Source: Ectocarpus siliculosus (taxonomy: Eukaryota; Sar; Phaeophyceae; Ectocarpales; Ectocarpaceae). From it: a DNA stretch of 64,000 nucleotides. The stretch covers positions 2,470,658-2,534,657 of the forward strand of contig FN649743.1 in NCBI GenBank assembly GCA_000310025.1, in the 5' to 3' direction. Made by a program: the position numbers and the translations under genes. Every line of letters begins with the position of its first letter. Position 1 is the stretch's first letter. Of this stretch, positions 47,501 through 57,864 are shown piece by piece. The notes beneath the pieces were generated by a model. It searched no databases, was not told the DNA's origin, and saw only the letters and a list, made by a program, of their open reading frames with translations.

Positions 47501-50500
47501 CATTGAAAGGCTCTGACAACGGAGGATCGACAGAGGGAGACGAAGACAACAGGAGCAAAGAGGCATGGTCAGTCCACTCATCGACGAAGATGGTTGCACA
47601 TGGGGGTGGCCGAGAACGTTGCGGTGGGCCAGGCCAGTATCAATCTTACACATCGCATTCCTGCTCTGCGTGATGCAGGATGTTATGACCGTTGCTGGCA
47701 GGCCTGAATTTTCTAGGAGCTCCACAAACCAGCATTCGCGTTTCACGTGCAGTACGAATACAGCCGCGTATCGTTCATCGGATGGAGCACTACCAGCCAA
47801 TAAGCGGACGCCCGGGAGATACTTACCAGGGTGCCCACGGACTAGTACCTCTGGGTGGAAAGTTAAATTTTCTCCTTTATTCGAAGACATTACGGGGCGG
47901 AGAGTGGGGCGTTTACCAGAGGGAGAACTTCTCACGGAGCGGAGCGTTTAATTCCCCCTGTAGCATAAACCGCGCCAAAACGTGGCCATGACGGCGGTAC
48001 ACCATCAGAAAATAATACCAAAATGATACGGCCGCCCGTAATTGACGGAGTGCTTGCAATTTCGGGAAATACGTCGCTCCCGAAAACCTTGCAAGGGTGT
48101 GTTCGGTAAGGTACGTAGCGAGGCATACCTACGGTATACACCGCTGCTGCGTACCCTACCGAGCGTCTCGGTATGATCTGTACGGGATTCCTTACATATC
48201 TTACCGATAATCCCGGTACGAGCTGTGAGATCTCCATACCTTACCATCTCGGTACGCTTCGGTAAGTTTTCCATACCCTACCGAGCTACCCTACACACCA
48301 AGGTGTGTTCAAGGGTACGTACAGAGGCATGCCTCCGGCATATACCGGCGGTATATACCCTACCTGTACAGGCTTCATACACTGTCGAAATTCTCAGTAC
48401 GAGAATTTTGGTACAGGCTTCCATAGCTTCCCGAAGTCTCGACATAAACTTTTCATTCATACCCTACCGAGCGCCCGTGTCACCACACAAATCAGTTTTC
48501 TGCCGGGACAACATATACGAAATATGAAATCAAAACAGGCGCTCGGTCACGGGCAGCCAAAAAGGCGCCAGCCTTGAGCAAAATGTATAAAGTAGGGGGC
48601 GTAGGTGCATGCTATGGTGTCCAGACTACAATAGTCTCTAATCTGTACAAGGTGGTCTGGCGGCTTTCGCCGCCCCGCTCAGAACTGCTGTTCATGTATA
48701 TTTCCTGAGAAACCCCGCCCCTCGCCAGGAAAATTTCGAAGAGAGTCGTCCCGAAGAGAAGGTGAATTAAACTCCAACGAGACAGATCGTTGCGCAGTTA
48801 TTATGTGGGACACGCGAGAGGGGGGAGAGAGACTGCTGTAGTGTACTCTTCTACCTGCTTGCGCTTGGTTGGGGGTGTCTGCGCAGAGAAGATGTTCCTC
48901 GACATGTGGAAGAAGAGGCAGAGGCTGGGTTGAAAAGGAATGAACGAACGACCGCAGGTGGGGGAAGAGCTGAGAGGATGCCACACCACGACGCATCTTG
49001 CCTGTGTTTCAACCCGTAGTGTAGATAATCCGTGCACAACGGGTCCATCGACGTTTCAAATAGTGGAGCAGCTGACTGACAGTATGTCAACTGTCGGAAC
49101 TGAGAATAAACCCCGCCCCTCGCCCGGGAAACTCGGAAGAAAAGCGTTCCGAAGAGAAGAAGTGGAATAAAAGGAACATGAGGCGCCCAAAGACCCAGGA
49201 CAGATGGTGCTGGGCCATGCGAGAGGGGAGAGACAGACTGATGATGGTGTGTGAGGGGAGACAGTGAGACTGGTGTAAAACGTGATGTGTGGATGGATGA
49301 GAGCAGCAGCAGATGAAAGGGACGGGCAATTCCCGATTTAACCGTTCGTGCAGAACGAAACTGACATGTAGTCAAGCTTCGGAACTGAAAAGCAACGAAA
49401 AGGAAAGTTGAATGTTGTGGATGTTGAACCATATACAGAAGTGGAGAGCAACGGGCAAAAGCAGACTGGATGTGTGAAGAATGGATGTGTGTGCGACAAC
49501 CCAGAGAGGAAGATGAAGGCCCCGTGTGAGAGGCGTGCGAAAGGAAGGGTGGAAACGTGACAGAGATGAAAAAACCGGGAAAAAGCGGCAAATGAACGGG
49601 AAAAAGCGGGAAAACGGGAAAATGAAGATTTGGAGAAATGCAGGCCTGTGAGCTGTCCAGAGAGGACGAACGCAGCGTCGTGAGAGCCCGAAAAACATTT
49701 CTGCTTACTTTTCGAGTTAATCTTTAAGTGAAAAAAGGATAATGCCTTATAGAATTCCCAATCCGGTGACTTCCGTAGCCGACTGGTTTCTGACAAAGAT
49801 CAATGTGCCAAAAGTGGGCGGCCAGAGGCACCGACACTTGCTGTGTGCGACTCTACAATGCAATAGTACAGCATTTAGTCTACTCAATAGCCAGAAACCT
49901 TGGATACTGGACACTGCTGGATCACGTTATCTACATACTCACAGGATGGTCGTCGTGACGTGACACATTTCTTGCTATTAGTATGGGATAAAAAAATATG
50001 TGGCTCGGATTTTGTTTTTGGCTAAAGTACTACAGCAGTGTGGACCAGGCACCGAACAACGTTCGCATACGGCAACGACCAGGACTGGATGGGATACCTT
50101 CTGCGACGACGAACCATATTTGAATGCTCGAGATGCAGCAGTGGGATTTTCGCGGTGTTGAAGGAAGTCTGCCTGCAACAAGATAGAAACAGCGTTCGGC
50201 GTGTAGACCATTCCACTTGACGTGTTTAGGTTTGGAGCTGTGTGGCGGGAATACTTGATGTGCTCGCCACCCGACCTGCTGCCCGCTGCTGTGTGCTGTG
50301 TGTGCATGTACCGAACACTCCTACCGGTGCTGGTGTGTCGATTGGAGTCTTGTAGGGTTAGATATAGTGGGATTCTCATGTTGTTTTAAGGAAGTCTGCC
50401 TGCAGGAAGAGAGAAGGCTGTGTTCGATTCCCACCTGACTGACGTGTTTGGAGCTGTGTGGCGGGAATTCTTGACCCGCTCGCCACCTGACCTGCTGTCC

Positions 50501-51547
50501 GCTGCTGTGCGCTGCGCATGAATGTACCAAACACTACCGGTGCTTGTGTGTCAATTGGAGACTTTGAGGGCGACATGCAGCTGGCGGGGTATTCAAAGGC
50601 TATGTACCCCACCAGTGGGACAGAGGTTGGGGCGGCAGCTGATAACATAAATTGCCCCACCAGCCATATAGCTGCACCAACTACCTGCAGCTACCTGCAC
50701 TACCCCTAATTGGCTTGCGCTAGGCTGACGTGTACGGTATGCTCTATGGTCGTTGCTGTCAATCATTTGCGACGTGTGTCGGCCTTTATCATTTAAGAAG
50801 CGCTTGGCTGAACGTGTATGCATATGTTGTGCAGGAAATGTTTTTTTGGGGACTCTAGTCTATATTTTCGAGGCTAGCTGTTTCTAGATAAAAACAAATT
50901 GAGGGTACCCTATTTTCTAGTGAAACGACGGTCGACCACGACCATTCCTGTCTGTAATCTCATTTCATCACTGCTTTTTCGCTGCTGCGTCAATCTCGGA
51001 GACCGCTACCAATTCCATCCTGTGCCCTCTCGCTCTTCGCCAACGTCTTCGCGTCTTCATTGCGTGTCCATACACCGTCCCTTCTTGCCACTCCTACCGT
51101 GTCGTCTTCCATCTTCATATTCTTAACTTCCTCCAAAACCCTCACCGTCATCCATCTCGATGTGGCCGCTCACCCCATTGGGGGGCGGGGGGCCAATCCT
51201 TAACCTCTACATAGTACTGGTGTTTTTTTTCGTCCCATTTATTATGGCGACAGACCCCCCATCGTGGTGAGATACTGAGTGAGGTAGCTTGTGTGATAGT
51301 CGGAGTTTGAATTATCCCGGGCGGACCCGGCACAATTCTTTCGCTCACCTCGGGAACTTGTGTTCGATTCCGGGTCAGGGTTGTAGGAGCCAAACGCAAG
51401 ATAGTAGGTTCCCGTCTCTTGGCCTTGACCGCATTCGTCGTCAAAATAATAGACGCCTTTGGCGGCTAGCCCTTCCACAGCCGCTGGAGCCCCGACAAAC
51501 AAAACGACGATGCGTAGCATCGCATGCATGGGCGTTGAGGACCCCAT
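44559..51547 (-). CDS. Secreted, Pro/Ser/Thr-rich, GPI-tailed surface protein
   Basis: Four exons (51349-51547, 47264-47512, 46605-46980, 44559-45108) join into one frame of 457 residues ending in TAG. All introns are GT-AG. The start region encodes a hydrophobic secretion signal (MLRIVVLFVGAPAAVEG). Exons 1 to 3 encode Cys-containing modules with recurring elements: YYFDDEC in exon 1, YSDDKC in exon 3, and EPF at each module start. Exon 4 is a mucin-like run of TPPPSS and SPSPT repeats. It ends in a hydrophobic tail (TIAATLSCWSTVLVTLMYC) typical of a GPI-anchor signal. A cell-surface or wall role is inference. The family is not recognised. The alternative Met codons at residues 7 and 10 may be the true start. 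Confidence 0.72.
48088..48490. repeat. Diverged ~205-bp direct repeat rich in TACCGAG
   Basis: The stretch from about 48088 (AAGGGTGTGTTCGGTAAGG, then GAGGCATACC and CGGTATACACC) recurs from about 48299 (AAGGTGTGTTCAAGGGTACG, then GAGGCATGCC and CGGTATATACC). Words such as CCTACCGAGC and CTCGGTA recur throughout. It lies in intron 1 of the surface-protein gene. Confidence 0.7.
48700..49330. repeat. Diverged ~370-bp direct repeat
   Basis: ACCCCGCCCCTCGCC, CCGAAGAGAAG and CGAGAGGGGAGAGA-type words at 48712-48830 recur in the same order at 49110-49240. The following 49360-49690 is a GGGAAAA-rich low-complexity stretch. All of it is intronic to the surface-protein gene. Confidence 0.65.
50132..50567. 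repeat. Two tandem ~227-bp units
   Basis: AAGGAAGTCTGCCTGCA begins at 50161 and again at 50388, each followed by TTTGGAGCTGTGTGGCGGGA, then CTCGCCACC and GACCTGCTG. The units are intronic to the surface-protein gene. Confidence 0.9.
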
Positions 51548-52680
51548 CTCGGTGATTTCCCTACAGAGAGACAGAGACAGAGAGAGATATGGAGAAGGCG
51601 TTCGCGGGCAGCTGTGCTTGAGAGTGAGCAGCGTGGACCTCAGTGGTGCAGGGTCGTGTGTCTAGACCCTGAGAGTGTGCGGTGTGGTATGGTTGTATGT
51701 TGTATGTTGTAGGTGGGTGGTGGGTGTGCGGTACAGAACCATGCTTTGGAACCATAAACCGTAAACAGCAAACAGAACCTGGGGGGCCTGCAGATGGGGG
51801 AACTTCGGGGGGTATTTCGGCCGACCAGAAGGCACAAGAAGGGCCCAGGGCTCTCTCTGGTACATCAGGATGCTTCTCAGTCCTGCGAGCTGCGCCCCCG
51901 CACAGTGAGTCCACGGCGACACTCGCCGGAAACGGTGGGATCCTCGGAGACAGAACCTTGGGCCAAGGCGAGAGTCTTTGGGTGGGGCGAGCAGATCCCA
52001 GCACATTGAAATACAACAAGAGGTGAGAGGGGTCGACGAAGTCGGCGTGGAAGAAGCTGTCGGATCGTTTTCTAACTAACTCTACATACCACACTGCTAC
52101 CGCGAGGCTACCACTTTACCACCACAACGGCGACGCCACTAAACGTTATCATGACAGCGCGGAGATTTCCCGACTGTTGTGTCAGGGGAGAGAGATTTGA
52201 TTCACTCTCGCGCGTTCACCACGCTTTGTGAGGGAAGAGCAGGCAACATGTACATGTGTTGGCGCAGTTCGAAAATCCACCCCTTACGAGTGGTACACTT
52301 TAGGAGCACAGCACAGCAGTAATCCGTCCTCTCCCATCCAAGATACTCCAGCAAATCTGGGCCACAAGCAATGTATGACGCTGAGTATCACGTAGTCCAA
52401 TGGAACGAACTGCTATATCGCACAAGTGATCCATGTAGGACAACAGCAGCGTTTTCACGAGTGTTGTTGTGCACGGCAGTCTAACATGCAGAAGCAGCGA
52501 GATGCATCTACAGTACTTCTCGGTACACATAGAATCACTCCCTTCACCGGGAGGGTGACAGTTGATTGAGGTGCTACATACCGGCGCCAACAGAAAAGGG
52601 AGTCAGCAGTCGATCCAATACGTGCGACAACATCAGGTTTAGGCTGAGTCTTACGGTGTGATTAGTATATTTCCGGATTG
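51548..52680. other. Upstream flank of the surface-protein gene
   Basis: It begins with a short GAGACAGAGACAGAGAG stretch (about 51567-51588). A plus frame at 51682-52026 and a minus frame at 51561-52094 overlap; neither is recognisable. It should hold the promoter of the minus-strand surface-protein gene, but no motif can be called. Confidence 0.35.
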
Positions 52681-52734
52681 GATATGGGGGGGGGTCCTTT
52701 TCTGAGCCAAACAAATAATTTGGGCACGGGTAGG

Positions 52735-52860
52735 AAAATGGCATTTTCCAACAGCCCAAAATCCAACAGCGCAGTTTCCAACAGCGATTCCGGCCGGCTT
52801 GTTAGAAAATTGGCCCATTTTCCAACAGCGATCCTGTTGGAAAATCGCTGTTAGAAATGG
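52735..52860. repeat. Foldback repeat with TTTCCAACAGC motif
   Basis: The word TCCAACAGC occurs four times (about 52747-52830). It is followed by its inverted form in CTGTTGGAAAATCGCTGTTAG, so CCCATTTTCCAACAGCGAT can pair with the sequence just after it. Poly-G runs lie on both sides (52686-52694 and 52859-52867). Confidence 0.75.
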
Positions 52861-52999
52861 GGGGGGGTACCCCCTGGTCACACCCCGATCGTGCCAGAAC
52901 GAGGAACTACATCGTCTGCTGGCCAAACAGGGGCCAGTATCATGAGGTCATGCACAAACCCTCTGCAGGTATCTAAAATTCAGGGCGTTCTACGTCGTG

Positions 53000-53725
53000 T
53001 TGGCCGCACACGAGCCGAAAACGTCAACCCTGCCACATTGCTCTGCTGACGTTCTTGCCTTTGGGCCGAAAAGAGCCGTTTTTGCGCCTGCTGCATGTGT
53101 GACCAGTTCAAAACGCATGCCAGAGAGAGGCCTTAACCCGTCGGCATCCACAAACTGCAGTCAATGGCGTGTGTTTATACTCATGCCCTCTGCTCGCGTA
53201 CCAGAAACAGAGCGCGTTGTCCAGTTTTGATTGCACACGGCCTGCAAACGTGAACCAAAGTGTGTTGCGGTGTTGACTTTTCGGTATTTTTTCTTGTTCC
53301 GCCGCGTGTTTGCTCCGTGTGTCACCCGCGACCAGTCAAAAACGCATGCCAGAGAGAGGCCTTTGGCCGACGACATCCACAAACAGCAGCCAGTGGCGTG
53401 TGGTCATACACATACCCTCTGCTTGCGTCCCAGAAACAGAGCGTATTGTTCAGTTTTGATTGCACACGGCCTGCAAACGTGAATCGAGGTGTGGTTCGGT
53501 GTTGCCTTTTTTGGACGTTGCTTTTTTTTTCTGCCGCTTGCTCCGAGTCGAGTGTGATCAGTGTACAACGCATGCCATCAGAGAAAGGCCTTTGGCCGAC
53601 GACATCCACAAACTGCAGCCACTGGCGTGCGATGATACACATGCCCTTTACAGGCGACCCATAAACAGGGCGCTCGGTGTCTTGTTGGTCGCACACGAGC
53701 CAAAACCGTGTACTGAAGCATGTTG
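53000..53725. repeat. Three ~229-bp tandem units plus a partial
   Basis: AACGCATGCCAGAGAGAGGC occurs at 53112 and 53341, with a variant at about 53567. TTGCACACGGCCTGCAAACG occurs at 53231 and 53460, with diverged starts at 53000 and 53690. The period is 226-229 bases. Frames within it repeat with the unit and are not taken as genes. Confidence 0.93.
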
Positions 53726-54516
53726 TGACTCACAGGAACATAAATCAGCCTCTTTTTCTCTTTTTTCCCTCCAGAAAAAAATATACCTCGAGGAACCGTA
53801 AGACGGTCGTTTGGATCTTGATAATTTTTTCCGTGCAGGCCACCCCCACCCCCCCCCCCGCCCCCCCCGAGAGAAAAAAAAATCTCTGAAATAATCACAC
53901 CGTAAGACGCAGCCTTACAGCTACGTTTGTTCGGCATAATTTTTTTTTTTGTAAGAATTTTACCAACATCGTTCGTCTCATTGGATGGCTGCGGTTGTGC
54001 CGTTGATGCGTTTTGTACGCCTCTCCGTGTGGGAACACCCATAACTTCTGCCAGTTTGAGTAGTACAATCTAGACGACGTATATGTTACCGTCACGGTGG
54101 TTATGCATGTGGTATGTACTGTAGACGACACAAGATAACACCCCCCCACACAGAATCGCGGAATGTCCGTGGTACGAAGAGGAGAGGGAAGTGTACATGA
54201 CTGAGCTGGGAAAAATACAAGGGACGTACAGGGAGATGTTTGAGGCATGGAATAGAGAGGAGAGGACGGTAGCGGTACTGGGGAGTAGAAAGTGGTTTGA
54301 AAAGGCGGGAAGGGACATCGGTAGGATAGACAAACTAGGGAAGACATTTTTGAGCCACCTTTGGCAAAGTAGGAAGGAACGATTGGCCATCGGTGATCGG
54401 TCCTGTGGGAACAATGCTCCGTCCTCTCGAGGACGCGTGGTCAATGGTCTAACCGCTAAGGCATGCAAAACATAAGAGTACGCCCCCCCCCCCCCCCCCC
54501 CCCCCCCAAAAAAGAC

Positions 54517-54616
54517 NNNNNNNNNNNNNNNNNNNNNNNNNNNNNNNNNNNNNNNNNNNNNNNNNNNNNNNNNNNNNNNNNNNNNNNNNNNNNNNNNNNN
54601 NNNNNNNNNNNNNNNN
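54517..54616. other. Assembly gap (100 N)
   Basis: Exactly 100 N, preceded by a C run of about 25 bases (54483-54507). Confidence 1.
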
Positions 54617-55002
54617 TGAGGCCCCAAAAAAAAACCCCCCCCCCACAAAAATCCGGAAATTTTCTGGTTTAAAAGGGGGGGGGAAAGTTTCCCAATTTGG
54701 GGGGGAAAAAAAAAAAGGGACTTCCCGGGGATTTTTTGGGCCCGGAAAAAAAGGGGGGGGGGGGGGGGGGGTTTGGGGGGTAAAAAAGTGTTTTAAAAAG
54801 GGGGGAAGGGACCTGGGTGGAAAAAAAAAATTGGGGAAACCTTTTTTGGCCCCCCTTGGGAAAAATGGGAAGGAAAGTTTGCCCCCGGGGGTTGGGCCCT
54901 GGGGGAAAAATTCCCCCCCCTCTGGGGGGGGGGGGGCAAAGGTTTTACCCCTTAAGGCCCCAAAAAAAAAAGGGTCCCCCCCCCCCCCCCCCCCCCCCCC
55001 AC
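54617..55002 (+). other. Probable low-quality false duplicate of 54115-54480
   Basis: Read along the plus strand, this stretch follows 54115-54480 almost base by base, but with short words smeared into homopolymers. For example ACACCCCCCCACACAGAAT becomes AACCCCCCCCCACAAAAAT, and ATTTTTGAGCCACCTTTGGC becomes a run of the same base order with lengthened runs. It ends in another poly-C tract. The pattern is that of a sequencing read degraded by slippage, not a gene. Reading frames here should be ignored. Confidence 0.85.
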
Positions 55003-55039
55003 AGAATAGGACAGCAGTTGCACAACGATACTCGGTGAT

Positions 55040-55362
55040 AGAGGTAAGGAATTTTAGCTCAGGCTGAGGGCGCACCGCAGGCCTCGCAGCGGCCCCTCCG
55101 AGAGAAGCGGCGGGATTGCGCCTACTCTCAACCCGGTACCATAGCGTCGAATCGCGGACCGCGACGCACGGGCCGCCGCTCGCCCTCCCTCTCCGCGGGA
55201 CGCCCTCTCTCAGCGAGACGCAACCGCTCGGGGCTCCGGGCGACCAGCGACGGGCGAGCTGAAAGCGCCGGCGGGACGGCTCAAAACCACGTCGTCGCAC
55301 CTTTCCTCTATACCTCGGACCCCTCCGCTCGGGACTGTCGCTCCAATCAAAGAATCAGCGAT
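55040..55362. other. GC-rich block of unknown nature
   Basis: Markedly more GC-rich than its surroundings, with words such as GCAGCGGCCCCTCC, CGGCGGGATTGCGCC, ACGGGCCGCCGCTCGCCC and CCTCGGACCCCTCCGCTCGG. The composition recalls ribosomal spacer DNA, but no rRNA segment was recognised. Confidence 0.35.
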
Positions 55363-55375
55363 CCTAACCCTAACC
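55363..55375 (-). repeat. Two telomere-type units
   Basis: CCTAACCCTAACC, about two copies of the complement of TTAGGG, marks the right edge of the GC-rich block. Confidence 0.6.
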
Positions 55376-56747
55376 TTTGAGAACTTGTGACGTGTGGTGT
55401 GTTGGTGTGTTGTTGCTGTTGTGCATTGTGCACTACAACACGCATTTTTTGTACATGCGGCAATAGGTTGTTGTGTGACCGCTTTAGGCATGGCGCGTTC
55501 AGGGATGGATGCAACTTTGCTGTGAGTGGCGCTGCCGGCATTTTTTTCTGCAGCTGCGCGATGCTTCTTTCTGCAGCTGCGCGATGCTGCCGGGATTGCG
55601 CGTGCGGCAAGCTGTTGACCTCAAAGAATACAGACAGCCGTACGTGTGTTCTTTCCTTCTGTCAACATGCTGTCGGTGTTTTTGTTAACTTCAACTTATC
55701 TCGGAACGAACATGAATGTTTTAGAAATGACAACCGGGTGCACGTGACGCACGTTCTTGCATGTATATATCGCGGATCGTGTATCTAGCAGGTAACATGC
55801 ACATGCAGTACATCCCCATGTGCCTAACTTCCGTGCACTTACTTAAGCGATGGGGCATGAGGAGTGTGTCGTGTGGACTGTTTTTACCCTACCTATGGTG
55901 TTGTACCATGATGAATGCGCGTGCGGTCGCGGGCAAACATTTCTTCCGCAAAAACATATGAGAAGACGGAAGACGCGGCAACTTACGGCATTCATTGTGA
56001 CAGAAAAAAACGGCTCTCCCGGAACTCGGATTACATCACACACATGCATCTCGCTCATGTTTGTTTCTCATCAGCTCTGACTCTGTGCTCTTTGTGCTGG
56101 ATCTCTCTGTTGTATCATATGAAGTCTGGAGGACGACACGGTGTGTGTGTATGTGTGCAAAACATTAAACTATCCTGTATGTTGCTGTCTTTAAGGAGAG
56201 TAGCAGCGTAGACTCCCCCATGACACTCGGTCACAGGGTCCCAGATTGTGGACTACTGATGAAGCATTTATTGTATGTTCTCCACCGCACTGAGATCTCA
56301 GTGCGGTGGAAAACATAAAATGTTTCAGACTGACATCTTTGCATTTGTCAGCCGGTTAGCGCGGTCGATGCTATAATAATAAAGAATGACAGACAGGTGC
56401 ACACAGACATATATACAGCAAGGGTGTGCGCCAATCAAGCTTCAACGTTGTTCAACAAGTAATTATTGTTGCAGTCAGTTTTGTTTCAGGGAAAGAAAGA
56501 AGAAGCCGGTATAGTAAGTGTATAATGAGGAGAGCATGATGACGCATGCTTCTCTCGACTTGAACCTCTATCTTCTTTTCGGCTGTAGCGAACCACCGTC
56601 CCACTTGGTATGTGTTTCAAAGGTCACCGTTCGTTTCGTATGCACATCCGCTCTCAAACAGGGGACGAGGGGGGCGGTAGCCCCCCGCGTCCACCGCCCT
56701 TGTATTTTGGACTTTTCTGACAAACCCTGGATTTAGGCCAAGTGTTA
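55376..56747. other. Intergenic, no supportable gene
   Basis: No recognisable coding segment. A short local duplication TTTCTGCAGCTGCGCGATGC occurs twice near 55545-55585. A perfect palindrome lies at 56281. Confidence 0.4.
56281..56310. repeat. Perfect 30-bp palindrome
   Basis: Each half is 15 bases: TCCACCGCACTGAGA followed directly by its reverse complement. With one mismatch the symmetry extends into TATGTT(C) on the left and AAACATA on the right, for about 44 bases in all. Confidence 0.97.
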
Positions 56748-57864
56748 GGGCCGTTCCAATCAGCAAGCAAAAAACGTTTTTTTTTTCCGGGACAGGCTCT
56801 TTTTTCCCTGAATCGTTTCCGGCAAAATCCTTTGTTCTATTGGTGATTCGTAATGTCATCGCAAAAAGTACGTTTCCTTCGCTGAATACACACGCTTTGC
56901 TCGACATACAACAGGTTGACTTGGTTTTGCTCGCCAGAGAGCAACGGTAAAAGCACAAAGAGCAGCACCCGACACAAAGGACAGCAGACTTGGAAAGACC
57001 CCGTCCACCCGAACTGCTGTTTTCAGCAACAGGTGAGGGTAGAGTGTCGCACCCTGGGCGTTGCTTGCGATTTCTTATGGTAGCCTTGGCTAGCCGGCTC
57101 ATTTTTCACCGTTGCGACCCCCTTCTTTGAACACCACGAGTCGAAAGATAGACGAGCTCAACAATCATAGGTCGGCAGCGGCGCTGACGGCCAGCATCAT
57201 ACAGATGACCAATCCGAAAGAAGTAGCGTGTCGGAGGCCCTGTTGCTCTACTGCGGCCTGGTGCCGTGGATTGATGTTGCTGTCTCGGACCAAGAACACA
57301 CCATCTCGCCGCATTTTTTCAAACGGTAGTTTGGCGAGGTGGCACACATCTCGCATACGCCTTCTTGAGCAGTACTCAAGCCCCCATTACCCACGAAGCA
57401 GCACGGCGCCGGGAGTGAGTATCATATAGACACCCGAACCAAAGGAATTAGCGCGTTGGAGGTCTTGGTGCTGCCGATATTCTCGTTTTACTGTTTCTGT
57501 GTTTGTTGTGTGTGACATAACAAAAAACTCCAGCACCCACAGCAGCAGGTAAGACGAGGGCACCACGCAATTTCTCGTTTTGGACGAAGAACGGACTGAA
57601 CGCGGCTTCTGCCGCTTGTCCATCTCCGCAATAGATCTGGACGTGAGTCTGGCAGGTCTTGCTAGCGTTCTCAGTGATGTTACAGTGACTGCGGTGCGCC
57701 TGCCCGACCCTTGTGTCAAATTCCCGGATCCGTGAAAGGAGCAAGCCCCCAAAAAAACCCTGCTCCCTCCTTTCCCGGATCGGGAGAAAAACGCCTCCAT
57801 ATACTTCCGAGAAAACACGGAACCTTGTTTTTTTCCGTTTTGTTTTGGCAGATTGGAACGGCCC
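56748..57864. mobile_element. Non-autonomous PIF/Harbinger-type DNA transposon
   Basis: Perfect 14-bp ends GGGCCGTTCCAATC (56748-56761) and the reverse complement (57851-57864) are flanked by TTA on each side (56745-56747 and 57865-57867). A TTA/TAA 3-bp target duplication and GG-starting ends are typical of PIF/Harbinger. The 1,117-bp interior has no recognisable transposase. On the minus strand it holds two related peptide segments, QQGLRHATSFGLVICMML and QHQDLQRANSFGSGVYMIL, about 215 bases apart, probably a duplicated captured fragment. A diverged copy is in tyrosinase intron 2. Confidence 0.83.

Noticed and set aside
53017-53801. Open frames in the 53 kb region
   Set aside because: They repeat with the 229-bp tandem unit and have no independent coding evidence.
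54430-54480. tRNA-like A-box (TGGTCAATGGTCTAACCGC)
   Set aside because: No acceptor stem, anticodon stem or T-loop can be built before the poly-C tract, so neither a tRNA nor a SINE can be supported.
54449-55300. Pro/Gly/Phe-rich minus-strand protein of 283 codons
   Set aside because: It spans the gap and the smeared duplicate; it is an artefact of degraded sequence.
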